Origin: Hofstenia miamia
Lineage: Eukaryota; Xenacoelomorpha; Acoela
Length of the DNA: 64,000 bases
Assembly (NCBI GenBank): GCA_004352715.1
Contig: SCFE01000008.1
Span: 922,844-986,843, forward strand
Direction of reading: 5' to 3'
This document shows positions 36,830 through 47,789 of this stretch, in pieces. How positions within the stretch are numbered: position 1 is the stretch's first letter; each line of letters opens with the position of its first letter. The position numbers and the translations under genes are program-made. The notes beneath the pieces are model-generated. The model saw only the letters and a program-made list of their open reading frames with translations. It was not told where the DNA came from and did not search any database.

Positions 36830-37640
36830 TGCATTTATTATTTTGAATCAACAATGTTATTGATGAAATGAGGCAATCACCAGCAGATGGGTTTGAAGAG
36901 TGGAAAGTCAGCAACAGCAGTTTCTGCTTTCAATATTGAACAGATTCAAACTATGGTACTGGCCAACAGTCATGTGTCTATCCAAGAAATCAGTGCCATT
37001 CTCCATGTAGCCATTGCCAGTGCCCACAGTATTCTGCATTATAAGCTCAATCTCCACAGCCTATTTTTGAAGTGGATGCTGAGAGAGCTTACTGACAATC
37101 AAAAAGTAGCCTGCATGAAAGTTGCACAAGAGTTATTGGGAATTTTTGAGGCAAACTATCTCAGACAGATTATTTACATGAACAAAAACTGGTTTTATCT
37201 GTGAGCTTTGGGAACAAAGGCTACAAATTTTGCTTGGTGCAGATCAGTCATCAACAAATGAACAGTTCCAAGACAATCCCATGTTGAGGCAAAATGTCCT
37301 GTTATTATTGCAGAAACTTTTGGTGGAGACACATATGCAAAAATAGTCTTATGTTGACAGAATATAATCAAAGAGCTTTATGTGCAATTTCTGAAAAATA
37401 TGCACAAGAAATACAGTCATCTGGAAAACCTGATTGGATGGTGAAGCAGCTAGTGGATTTACAATAGTGCATGGCCTCATGAATCCCAATTAGTGACAGA
37501 ATCTCTTGATTTAAAGGGACAGTGAAACAAGTGACAGGCTCAACATTCAACTGATTTCCATCTTGAAGATTACTGGTTGTTCATCAGAGTCAGAAATTCT
37601 GAGTCAGATGTATTAGGGGATTTTTCATTAGGTTTTAACT
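36830..37640 (+). pseudogene. Second mariner-family transposase, heavily decayed
   Basis: An open frame at 36887-37204 contains a mariner-like N-terminal half: ISAILHVAIASAHSILH (helix-turn-helix), LHSLFLKWMLRELTDNQK and MNKNWFYL in place of the usual TGDE-W-Y motif. After stops, 37455-37600 still shows a DNA-PH-like segment (NSAWPHESQLVTESLDLKG) and HLEDYWLF in place of the normal PCDFWLF. Catalytic residues are partly lost. It is a different family from the mariner at 6.2-7.2 kb. The LTR element at 37730 lies immediately downstream. Confidence 0.7.
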
Positions 37641-37971
37641 GCAACATATTTATATCTCCCACTAAACAAAAATCTTTGAAATTCTGCCAGGTATTGTTCA
37701 TTTAATTTACCTACCACCATGGTAAATATTGTAGAGTGATTATTATTTATTTGATTTTTATTCTTTTCTGTATTAACGTCATCATGACGTCAGAGTTATT
37801 TTATTGAGTTATTTCGAGCTCAGGTTTACGAAAGAACTCATGTCCCCTTGATGGTACTAAACGTGTTGCTCAAATTGAATTTGATTTGCAAGGGAAATTG
37901 ATAACATGAATAGCTAATGATTAACTGTGATTGTAAACTAAGACAGGTAGTTATTTATTGTTTTAACCATG

Positions 37972-37978
37972 TATAAAA
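37972..37978 (+). promoter_or_regulatory. LTR TATA box
   Basis: TATAAAA about 240 bp into the LTR, repeated at 43780-43786 in the 3' LTR and on the minus strand at 29051-29045 in the other copy. Conservation in three LTRs supports a promoter role. Confidence 0.55.
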
Positions 37979-38216
37979 TGAGGAACATTGTTGAGAAAGG
38001 TTAATAGATTTTATCTAGCTTCAATTACTGTCTACTTTTCTCTCCATTACTTTACTTAGTATTTTTTGATTATGAAAATAATTGCTTAAGCTCAGCGACA
38101 ATTTGGGAGTGCTTTCTTAAAGTACAGGGCAACACGTAGCTCCTGGCAATCATTAGATCTTCCCAGCCCAAATTGTGGACTCATTAGGTTATGGATACGG
38201 GTACGGCTAAGGAAAT

Positions 38217-38222
38217 AATAAA
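38217..38222 (+). terminator. LTR polyadenylation signal
   Basis: AATAAA about 50 bp before the LTR end, conserved in the other LTRs. Confidence 0.5.
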
Positions 38223-38269
38223 TCTCTCGTTTGATATTCAACACGTACATGCACATATATTTTATTACA

Positions 38270-38636
38270 CTGTGATGATACCATGCTCTTGGCTAGCATG
38301 AATGTCTGGCAATTACAGACTATTATTTAGTGAGCTGAGAACTAACAATGAAAATGAGATGTTATGAGATAGAAATTAATAATTGAGACAAATAGGGTAG
38401 CACCATGCACTAGTTGAGCACTAAACTGTTTCTAAAGACTCTGCTTCAGCTGGAAGCCATGTTAGTTGGTCATCTTGGAGCTATCTAAAGTATCAAATAC
38501 TTGGATGAATTACCAATGTTTATATTAGTTTATTTTCTCTTTACCTGTTTTCCCAGAATTGGGGCTGTTGTTTTCTATGTTAAACCTTCTGCAGAGTCAA
38601 TTAGTTTCTAGTACAATTACAGCCCATGATTCTACA
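38270..38636 (+). other. Leader after the 5' LTR, plus copy
   Basis: It begins like the minus copy (a short frame with MSGNYRLLFSELR) but diverges from it after about 38345 and then contains many stops. The same sequence recurs at 44223-44569. No gag motif is seen. Confidence 0.6.
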
Positions 38637-39021
38637 NNNNNNNNNNNNNNNNNNNNNNNNNNNNNNNNNNNNNNNNNNNNNNNNNNNNNNNNNNNNNNNN
38701 NNNNNNNNNNNNNNNNNNNNNNNNNNNNNNNNNNNNNNNNNNNNNNNNNNNNNNNNNNNNNNNNNNNNNNNNNNNNNNNNNNNNNNNNNNNNNNNNNNNN
38801 NNNNNNNNNNNNNNNNNNNNNNNNNNNNNNNNNNNNNNNNNNNNNNNNNNNNNNNNNNNNNNNNNNNNNNNNNNNNNNNNNNNNNNNNNNNNNNNNNNNN
38901 NNNNNNNNNNNNNNNNNNNNNNNNNNNNNNNNNNNNNNNNNNNNNNNNNNNNNNNNNNNNNNNNNNNNNNNNNNNNNNNNNNNNNNNNNNNNNNNNNNNN
39001 NNNNNNNNNNNNNNNNNNNNN
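38637..39021. other. Assembly gap, 385 N
   Basis: Splits leader and integrase. The integrase zinc-binding histidines, and any upstream genes, would be in here. Confidence 0.99.
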
Positions 39022-40248
39022 ACTATTGGTATTAGAGCAACAGTGCAAGACGTAATTGACAAATGTAAGAAATGTCTGTTAAGTAATTCTGCTCACTTTC
39101 CAGAGCAATACGCTGAACTGGAATGTCATGCTGCATCAAGCCCTAATGAGATTGCCCACATTGATCTGGAGCAATTGTCTCATGATAGTGAGGGGTTTCA
39201 GTATCTGTTAGTACTCGTTGATCACTTCACTAAGTACGCCCGAATCATTCCCATGGACAGCACACTTGCCAAAAAGGTAGCCAATAAAATAGTCAAAGAG
39301 TGGATTTTAAAGTATGGCCCTATGTCTCGTCTGGTTTCAGATCATGGTCCGCAATTTGAAAGTAATCTAATGAAAACCCTTATGGCTGAATTGGAAATAT
39401 TACATGATTTTACCACTGCTTACCACCCTCAAGCAAATGGATTGGTGGAGCAACTCAATAGAATGCTGATAAAATTGATTAGAGTGGTGGTATCACGAGC
39501 AGCAGGGAAAAGCTGGAGACAAGTAATACAATACATCAGTTCATTCAACCACTGGGATAAGTCCTTTTAAAGCTATGTTCAGGTGTGAAGCTCTAACTTC
39601 TTTATCTATGATGTACCTGAACTATTCCGAACTTACACTAGAAAGATATGTACGTGACATGCAGGAGATTCATGTAACTATCACTCATAATACCAATCAG
39701 TCTTGTATAAGCGAACATTTAATAAAAAAATATATGGCAAACCTCATCAACATGGTGATAAAGTATTCACATATTTGCCCCATGTTACAACAGATCACAA
39801 TCAAGTAAGGAAATTAGCCAATAATTGGCAAGGACCATTTATGGTAGAGAAAGTGCTCAATCATAACACATATACACTTAGTAACGGGAGAACTGTACAC
39901 TTCCAGAGATTGAAACAAGCAATTAAAGACATTGAAAATGTCATCATCGACGACAATAATGAATACACCTTAATTGATAACAGTGTTGATGAATACGCCA
40001 CTTACAATAATTTAACAGAATTTGCTGAGGAAAGTTTAGATGATACTGATTTTGACCATGAAATAATAGATAATTGTAGTCCACGAGTTTTGCCTTCAAG
40101 GCACACTAGAGTTAATCAAACTTACGATCCCAATATTTGGGACCTTAACCTTATAGATATGTTTAGGAATGAAACTGATAGGGAAGAAAAGCAAGTCGCC
40201 AGCTCCTCTGTCCCATCGCCACAGAGTGAGGCAAAAGATGGAGGTTAG
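39022..40248 (+). pseudogene. Gypsy-type integrase with GPY/F-like tail (plus copy)
   Basis: The frame begins inside the zinc-binding domain (DKCKKC). The catalytic core is complete to 39567: first Asp in HIDLEQ, second in VSDHGPQFES, and Glu in ANGLVEQLNR exactly 35 residues after the second Asp (D,D-35-E), with AYHPQANG between. A frameshift at about 39567 and another near 39700 break the gene. The third part (39703-40248) has the gypsy C-terminal pattern VRKLANNWQGPFMVEKVL, then YTLSNGRTVHFQRLK, and an acidic tail. It ends in TAG at 40246. Joining cDNA to the chromosome is the known role of this family. The D,D,E residues are intact, but the frameshifts make this a pseudogene. Confidence 0.9.
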
Positions 40249-43200
40249 CCACAATTCCTCCTCATCCAGGCGTGATGAGGCTCATACCAACAAACAAGGA
40301 TGACATGAAGGTGCTGAGGAGAACCCTATACCATGTGGGTGATATGTAGCTCCAAGCTTAGGTGAGCAGATAGCATCCACACCATCCTCATCTTGCTACT
40401 CCATGGGGGATACATACCTCCATGCACGNNNNNNNNNNNNNNNNNNNNNNNNNNNNNNNNNNNNNNNNNNNNNNNNNNNNNNNNNNNNNNNNNNNNNNNN
40501 NNNNNNNNNNNNNNNNNNNNNNNNNNNNNNNNNNNNNNNNNNNNNNNNNNNNNNNNNNNNNNNNNNNNNNNNNNNNNNNNNNNNNNNNNNNNNNNNNNNN
40601 NNNNNNNNNNNNNNNNNNNNNNNNNNNNNNNNNNNNNNNNNNNNNNNNNNNNNNNNNNNNNNNNNNNNNNNNNNNNNNNNNNNNNNNNNNNNNNNNNNNN
40701 NNNNNNNNNNNNNNNNNNNNNNNNNNNNNNNNNNNNNNNNNNNNNNNNNNNNNNNNNNNNNNNNNNNNNNNNNNNNNNNNNNNNNNNNNNNNNNNNNNNN
40801 NNNNNNNNNNNNNNNNNNNNNNNNNNNNNNNNNNNNNNNNNNNNNNNNNNNNNNNNNNNNNNNNNNNNNNNNNNNNNNNNNNNNNNNNNNNNNNNNNNNN
40901 NNNNNNNNNNNNNNNNNNNNNNNNNNNNNNNNNNNNNNNNNNNNNNNNNNNNNNNNNNNNNNNNNNNNNNNNNNNNNNNNNNNNNNNNNNNNNNNNNNNN
41001 NNNNNNNNNNNNNNNNNNNNNNNNNNNNNNNNNNNNNNNNNNNNNNNNNNNNNNNNNNNNNNNNNNNNNNNNNNNNNNNNNNNNNNNNNNNNNNNNNNNN
41101 NNNNNNNNNNNNNNNNNNNNNNNNNNNNNNNNNNNNNNNNNNNNNNNNNNNNNNNNNNNNNNNNNNNNNNNNNNNNNNNNNNNNNNNNNNNNNNNNNNNN
41201 NNNNNNNNNNNNNNNNNNNNNNNNNNNNNNNNNNNNNNNNNNNNNNNNNNNNNNNNNNNNNNNNNNNNNNNNNNNNNNNNNNNNNNNNNNNNNNNNNNNN
41301 NNNNNNNNNNNNNNNNNNNNNNNNNNNNNNNNNNNNNNNNNNNNNNNNNNNNNNNNNNNNNNNNNNNNNNNNNNNNNNNNNNNNNNNNNNNNNNNNNNNN
41401 NNNNNNNNNNNNNNNNNNNNNNNNNNTTCCCATAGATTAGCTGTGGATAAAAAACTAATAATTGATACCATATTGCAGGCACAAACTTTGGAACTGCTTA
41501 ACGTTACCACGCTACACAATATAACAGATATGAGGATCAGCTTTGCATTTGCTCAAAGTGTTAAAACCTTACAGGAGATGCAAGACATATGGACAGATAT
41601 AAAAGCCACAAAACACCCCGAGTCCAACTGGCCCAACATCCACATCAAAAGCCCTAGCTCCCAATACCATCAGTCTGTTGAAAGAGTGCTATGAGAAATT
41701 AAATTTTCTTACGAGATTCAGGATCAAAAAAATTTCAAATCAATGTTATTTTCAGAAGACAGAGTACCCAATATTTACGCAAGAGGTGCTATCTGGATTT
41801 TGTCCATTTATCTGACAAGAGACCCCCACATAACATTACCAATTGATCAAAACAAACGTAAATCTATGTCAAAAAAGGTGGTCCACGAAATTGCAGTTTG
41901 TCCATTAACATGGAAGGTAAAAAATTGGCTACTACACAAATGCGTGCCACCATCATTGCCGTGCAAAACCAACCAAGCAATGGATCACTACAAAAAATAT
42001 TATGCCTGACTGGTGGGGGCGAGTAGTACAACAGGAAAAATGTCGATTATTTTGATTAGTAATAGGTTGGGAATTTGTCCGTTGGACATTAATATTTTCT
42101 CTGAAACTATGAAAAAGTACATGTGGGGAGCCACTGCCGAAACTAAGTTTGCCATCTTTTCTTCAGAGAATGCCCTGTTAAGTACCAAAAGATTAGTTGA
42201 AAGGAAACCTGGCTCCATGAAAACGTTTTTGGATTTAGTAAAAATGAGAGAGGTGATAGAAAAGAACAAAAAATTCTTTGATGGACACAGGATCTCTTAT
42301 CCAGAGTGTGGATACGGACAATTCACAGAATCCACCAGACAAGTTAGGAAAGAAGGGAGAATAATTCCTATCACCATATTTGAGCAGGTCATGAAGACCC
42401 CAGAACAGTTTTTCAGAGAGGAGGAATTATTGGCTACGTCATCAGTGCAATTATCTCCCCACATCCGAGATCTCATCAAGAAAGTGAATTTAGAGAGATT
42501 CGGAGGATCACCTCAACCTACACCTCAATGGTCTATTACTGAAAACAAAAGGATCCCCATGGTAGAGCATGACCCATCTGATTTTGATACAGGGTTGACA
42601 ATTCACAAGAGAGTGCTAGTGGAAAACACTGAAAAGGACGTGCTGGGCATGATGAAATGGTGTTTAACCAAGATGTTTTCAAAAGAGGAGCTGGTCATTC
42701 TTCAATCTCCAGGGTGACAAGTAGCTTTGGACGTAGAATGCACCACTGCTAGAGTAAAGATTTTGAACAAACAAATCGAGGAGTTGCGTAAATCTGGATT
42801 AAGGAATCAATTCTGGGACACAATTGAGAATGCACAGATCAATTATCCTGTAACTAAAGGAACTGCCATTAGTGAACAATTGAGGAAGATCCACGATGTC
42901 ATACGAACTACTGACCCTTGAGTGTTAATTCTTTTTCAAGCTGCTGGAGACCTTATGTGGATCAATAACATAGAAATGACCACAAGATATTATGATGTGA
43001 TGAAATGTATTGAAATAATCACAATGCTTCATGCTGATGTTTCCGATCCTGATGAGATGACGCTACGTCAGGTACAGGAGTTTTGCTCTTTATTCATGGA
43101 TCATGTGACCTGTATGGGGTCATTACGAGATGTGTTTGAACATTTTTACCCCGACACCCGGATTTGAGCTGAGGATGCTCACACCTCTGACACTGACGCA

Positions 43201-43500
43201 TTAATGACATTAATGATTGCTCTGAAAGGATTTCGCCTCTACAAAAGATTTCATGATACCTTCACTCGTCGCTTAAACAACTTAAGGAAAAATTGTCCCA
43301 TCAGCAACTGGTTGCCAACAATCCACTATTTCAAGCTGAAAGACGAAGTGGTCACACAGAGAGAGGTCTTAATGCAATTATCACATGAGCCACAGTATGC
43401 TGAATTAGAACAATGGGAAGATGAACTAGCGATGGAAATGGTGATGGCTACTCAACACATAGTTTCAGGTCCTACTCTCCACCTGTTGCCTCCAAATTAA
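40238..43500 (+). pseudogene. Long second ORF of the LTR element, plus copy
   Basis: The ATG at 40238 overlaps the integrase stop by 11 bases, as in the minus copy. The frame runs to the gap at 40429 and from 41427 on to the TAA at 43498-43500. It is broken only by TGA, at 40301, 40340, 41692, 42007, 42715, 42919 and 43165. In five of these the minus copy has Arg (CGA, AGA or CGT). The TGA at 42007 is present in both copies. About 140 codons found in the minus copy (the SLQTKCQFANLENK to KLTICDVFNKG region) are missing near 42860. The end is better preserved here and supplies the final 100 codons in frame. Function unknown. Confidence 0.75.
40429..41426. other. Assembly gap, 998 N
   Basis: Within the second ORF. 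From the minus copy about 1 kb of coding sequence is expected here, so the size estimate is reasonable. Confidence 0.99.
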
Positions 43501-43502
43501 TT

Positions 43503-43519
43503 TGCGCAAAGGGGGGGCA
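43503..43519 (+). other. Polypurine tract before the 3' LTR
   Basis: GCGCAAAGGGGGGGCA directly before TGTAGAG, matching the tract of the minus copy. Confidence 0.75.
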
Positions 43520-44077
43520 TGTAGAGTCACTCGGGGAAATTTCGTGATTATTATTTATTTGATTTTTATTCTTTTCTGTATTAACATCATCATGACGTCA
43601 GAGTTATTTTATTGCATTATTTCGAGCTCAGGTTTACGAAAGAACTCATGTCTCCTCTATGGTGCTAAACGTGTTGCTCAAATTGAATTTGATTTGCGAG
43701 GGAAATTGATAACATGAATAGCTAATGATTAACTGTGATTGTAAACTAAGACAGGTAGTTATTTATTGTTTTAACCATGTATAAAATGAGGAACATTGTT
43801 GAGAAAGGTTAATAGAATTTATCTAGCTTCAATTACTGTCTACTTTTCTCTCCATTACTTTACTTAGTATTTTTTTATTATGAAAATAATTGCTTAAGCT
43901 CGGCAACAATTTGGGAGTGCTTTCTTAAAGTACAGGGCGACACATAGCTCCTGGAGATCATTAGATATTCCCAGCCCAAATTGTGGACTCATTAGGTTAC
44001 GGATACGAGTACGGCTAAGAAAATAATAAATCTCTTGTTTGATATTCAACATGTACATGCACATATATTTTATTACA
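43520..44077 (+). repeat. 3' LTR, plus copy
   Basis: 558 bp, TGTAGAG to ATTACA. It contains a CATCATGACGTCA palindrome-like stretch near 43590 and TATAAAA at 43780. Confidence 0.85.
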
Positions 44078-44095
44078 CTGTGATGATACCATGCT

Positions 44096-44222
44096 NNNNN
44101 NNNNNNNNNNNNNNNNNNNNNNNNNNNNNNNNNNNNNNNNNNNNNNNNNNNNNNNNNNNNNNNNNNNNNNNNNNNNNNNNNNNNNNNNNNNNNNNNNNNN
44201 NNNNNNNNNNNNNNNNNNNNNN
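44096..44222. other. Assembly gap, 127 N
   Basis: In the parallel sequence at 38286 the two flanks are separated by about one base, so this gap probably stands for almost nothing. Confidence 0.95.
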
Positions 44223-44569
44223 TTGGCTAGCATGAATGTCTGGCAATTACAGACTATTATTTAGTGAGCTGAGAACTAACAATGAAAATGAGATGTTATG
44301 AGATAGAAATTAATAATTGAGACAAATAGGGTAGCACCATGCACTAGTTGAGCACTAAACTGTTTCTAAAGACTCTGCTTCAGCTGGAAGCCATGTTAGT
44401 TGGTCATCTTGGAGCTATCTAAAGTATCAAATACTTGGATGAATTACCAATGTTTATATTAGTTTATTTTCTCTTTACCTGTTTTCCCAGAATTGGGGCT
44501 GTTGTTTTCTATGTTAAACCTTCTGCAGAGTCAATTAGTTTCTAGTACAATTACAGCCCACGATTCTAC
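44223..44569 (+). repeat. Duplicate of the 5' leader 38288-38636
   Basis: Nearly identical to the leader behind the 5' LTR (one difference noticed), then continuing into unique sequence. It is more similar than the two LTRs are to each other. Confidence 0.85.
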
Positions 44570-44717
44570 AATATATTTAAGTTCAAGTGAATACTGTGGA
44601 AGCAATGTCCAAAATATATGAATTTTGGACAATTTCCTCCAAATGTAAGGTTTTTGCATTTTCCATAGAAAAAGGTGGGAAATATATATATATATATTTA
44701 TATATATATATATTAAT

Positions 44718-44751
<34 letters not shown>

Positions 44752-45574
44752 AATAAATAATTGAGATCACTTATTTAAGATTAGTATACTTGTAAATTTA
44801 ATAAGTATTTTAAATTTATGTTTTCCAAGAAGCTTCTGCACATTCAATATTTAAAAGGTCAGAAATGATGTTGAACCTTTCAAAAAGGGTAATGAGATTA
44901 AAAAAGTAGTAATATTAAAAAATATAAGAAATTTAAAGAACTGGCTACCATTTTTTTAAAATTTTTGGTAGGAATTATATAAAAATAAATATTTTGAAAC
45001 ATTTCAAAATTCATGAAAATCCCCCATTAGACAACTGCATGTTTGGCTAAACATATTTTTCTCGCATTTAGCTTGCGTTACCGTTTTCAAATTTTCGTGG
45101 GGTTGTGTTGCAACTGAAGCTCGATATTCAAATAAAAGCAAAATTTAGAATATTTAAGTTAGATTTTCAAAATTTATCAATTAAACATGAATACGGTAAT
45201 TTACATACCAATTAAGAATAGCTTATGATATTCCAAACTTTGCTATTAGTTTGCGATGCTTGTGGTATCAAATTTGGGATTCCTGAATAATCAAATATGC
45301 AAAAATTTTGTTTTTCTTAGCTGTTTTCATACGTAAATTTCTTTTTGGCTATTCTTCTGGATTAGCCTCATTTATTTCAAGTTTCTCCTATGTAATCACA
45401 TTTTTTATTTCTACGTATTTTTAATTAATTCACTAAATTAAAATTATTTTTATTTCAACGAGCAATGTCAAATATGGCTAAGTTATAGAATAGGCTGCAC
45501 GCAGATAAAATAAACACTAATACAAGGTAATAAACGACACGAAATGCAATAACATACGTAAAAAGTATAAAATA
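44570..45574. other. Intergenic with TA microsatellites
   Basis: (TA)n runs at about 44680-44750. No gene seen. Confidence 0.5.
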
Positions 45575-45765
45575 ATGTATATAGACCAATAACTTTGCAT
45601 AATTAACCAAATTCGTAGCACGTGGCAACACGCGGTACGTATTTAAGGAAAATAGCACAAAAACTTGAAATTCATATAATAATTAACTATTATTAAGCAA
45701 ATTACACGATCTAAAAGTATATTTTTGCACATCTGTACATGTTTATTTTAAGTCAAGTCCTTACC
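45575..45765 (+). repeat. Dispersed repeat, same orientation as 49098-49260
   Basis: Shares CCAATAACTTTGCA, TTCGTAGCACG and AGTCAAGTCCTT in order with 49098-49260. The 48930-49020 and 50750-50880 segments carry part of it in reverse orientation. Confidence 0.55.
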
Positions 45766-45766
45766 T

Positions 45767-46041
45767 TAAGGTGCGTTCCGACGAGAACCTTTTGATGCGC
45801 ATCTTTTGATGAAAGTGCATTCAGACGAGCATCTTTTTGATGTATGCTTTTTTGATGCATCTATCAAAATTTCGAGCGTCTTTTTGATGTATGCTAATTT
45901 GAACGATGTGCGTTCAGACGAGCATAATTTTGATGCACGGCCACTTGTTTATTCAGCAATTAAGTTTAATAGGAATTGTGTTTTTCACTTGGAAGATTAT
46001 AATCAACAGCTCAATTACTGATTCAAAACATTATAATCAAA

Positions 46042-46079
<38 letters not shown>

Positions 46080-46682
46080 GCAAAATATACAATTGATATC
46101 GCAGTATTTTATGTGAACCAAACCGAAGTGACTCCCAAAATGGTGATTTCGCGAGGTCCTAAAAGTTTCGTTGTAATTACACAATTGAACAATATAATTA
46201 AATTTCAATAGATGCTTGAATTCTGTTTTATAAGTAATTTTAATTAGTTCTACACGCATGTAAAATATATTGAAAATTCAGTAGCAAAATTTGTGAAAAA
46301 TCAATATTGCTTCATTGAAAGGAATAACTGCCTTTTGTTAAAAAAAAATTTAAAATTCAATATCGTCAGGGTTCATTTTGAAGTTAAAATTGATGAGCTT
46401 CAAAATCCTCGTATTTTAAGACTCACGGCTACTTCAGACAATCTGTCCCCAAAACAAAATCGTTAATTACTGATCGTTCAAATGAATAATGCGCGTTCAG
46501 ACGAGAATCTTTTGAACTACGTCAAAAAGATGCAAGCTGTTTGTGCGTCAATTTGAACGATGTGCGTTCAGACGAGCATCTTTTTGATGTATGCTAATTT
46601 GAACGATGTGCGTTCAGACGAGCATCTTTTTGACGTATATCAAATGATATACATCAAAAGGTTCTCGTCTGAACGCACCTTT
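45767..46682. mobile_element. Second MITE-like element, with internal copies of its own ends
   Basis: Left end TTAAGGTGCGTTCCGACGAG and right end (reverse complement) TAAAGGTGCGTTCAGACGAG, both continuing into AACCTTTTGATG. Internal units with GTGCGTTCAGACGAGCAT then TTTTTGATG occur at 45816, 45909, 46494, 46561 and 46608, so the element is full of imperfect copies of its termini. A (TA)n run lies at 46046-46078. It has no transposase frame. Confidence 0.75.
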
Positions 46683-46689
46683 AGGTAAT

Positions 46690-47789
46690 ATTTCCAAATA
46701 CATTGATAAAAATATAAATATATTAATTTCGATTACTCAATGTGTTTTATTCGTATTATTAGAACAATTAATATATTTTAAACATTGCACCCAAGTATCG
46801 CCGGTAGCCCTTGCACATGTCTTGCAATTATTGACATTTTCTGACACCAAAGCATCTCGTCTTCGGGTCAACTTTCTGGGAGCCACCACGGCTACTCTCC
46901 GGTTTTGTCATAGTAATATCTAAAACCTAACTAAACTGTATATTATAATATATACGCTTTGTTTTTGTCTATAAATATAAAGAATATTTGATTGAATTTT
47001 TATGAAAATTTACAGCGTCCTTTTTGTTTTAAAAATTTTCACAATAAGAATATAAATTATGAGTTATTGTTCCTATTCGAATGATTGAAGCCCACCTTAA
47101 ACTTCTCTCATGTCACTTTGATGAGGTTACAACAACTTCATTACAATAAAACTGATGATGTGTATGTATATAAATATATTCTTATAGATGAACTTTTAGT
47201 AAATTTTAGATGGCGCTTTGTACAGAATGGCGACTTTTACATATGTGGATTCCTCCAATTAGGCACCGCGAGCGAAGGGCAAGAGGGAGCAGCTGCCCCC
47301 CCCTCGTCCCTTTCATGGTGAGTTGATTGAATTGACTAGTTTTTTATCAAATGGAAGTTCTTAGTAATACTTTAACTAAATTTATGTATATAGATGTGTA
47401 CATGTGAATTATACTATTAAGAATACATAAAAGACCAAGTTATTTCTGGTTAATAAAATTTTTTCTATATCGTTATGAAAAATCTTTAATTCCTTAAACC
47501 AGGTTAAATCTTTGATTACTATCTGGAAAATAATAGTGTTATTTTGAAATTTACTTCCATTTGAAATGCAGTATATCAGATATAAAGTGCTTACTTACTG
47601 ATGTGGTAAATATTGCTTGCGAAATAGTTGAGTGGTAGAAAATAAACCAAATGCCTACATTCTTATATTTTTAAACATGGGATGGGAGATTAAAGCAGAT
47701 TCTAGCACATTACTTCGGATAATCAATTGATAAATGTAGTAGAATAATAGCTTGGTATGGTTAACGCGACTTTTGCCAATTTTAGGATT
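46690..47789. other. Intergenic with a GC-rich patch
   Basis: No gene recognised. 47262-47312 (AGGCACCGCGAGCGAAGGGC and what follows) is far richer in GC than the rest; it may be the end of a retroelement. Confidence 0.45.

Larger units (their letters stand above)
37730..38269 (+). repeat. 5' LTR, plus copy
   Basis: 540 bp, identical in layout to the 558-bp 3' LTR but lacking 18 bases near the start. It contains TATAAAA at 37972-37978 and AATAAA at 38217-38222 in the order expected for U3-R. The sequence next to it, CTGTGATGATACC, is not a primer-binding site I recognise. Confidence 0.85.
37730..44077 (+). mobile_element. LTR element, plus copy
   Basis: The direct repeats 37730-38269 and 43520-44077 both begin TGTAGAG and end ATTACA. 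Between them are a leader, a gap, the integrase with GPY/F tail (39022-40248), the long second frame (40238-43500, with a gap) and a polypurine tract. The LTRs differ at roughly 3% of sites plus an 18-bp deletion near the 5' LTR start, so this is not a recent insertion. The integrase has frameshifts and ORF2 has seven in-frame TGA codons. Confidence 0.85.

Noticed and set aside
47085-47321. 78-codon plus-strand frame
   Set aside because: Short, low complexity at its end (GC-rich patch), and without any family feature.
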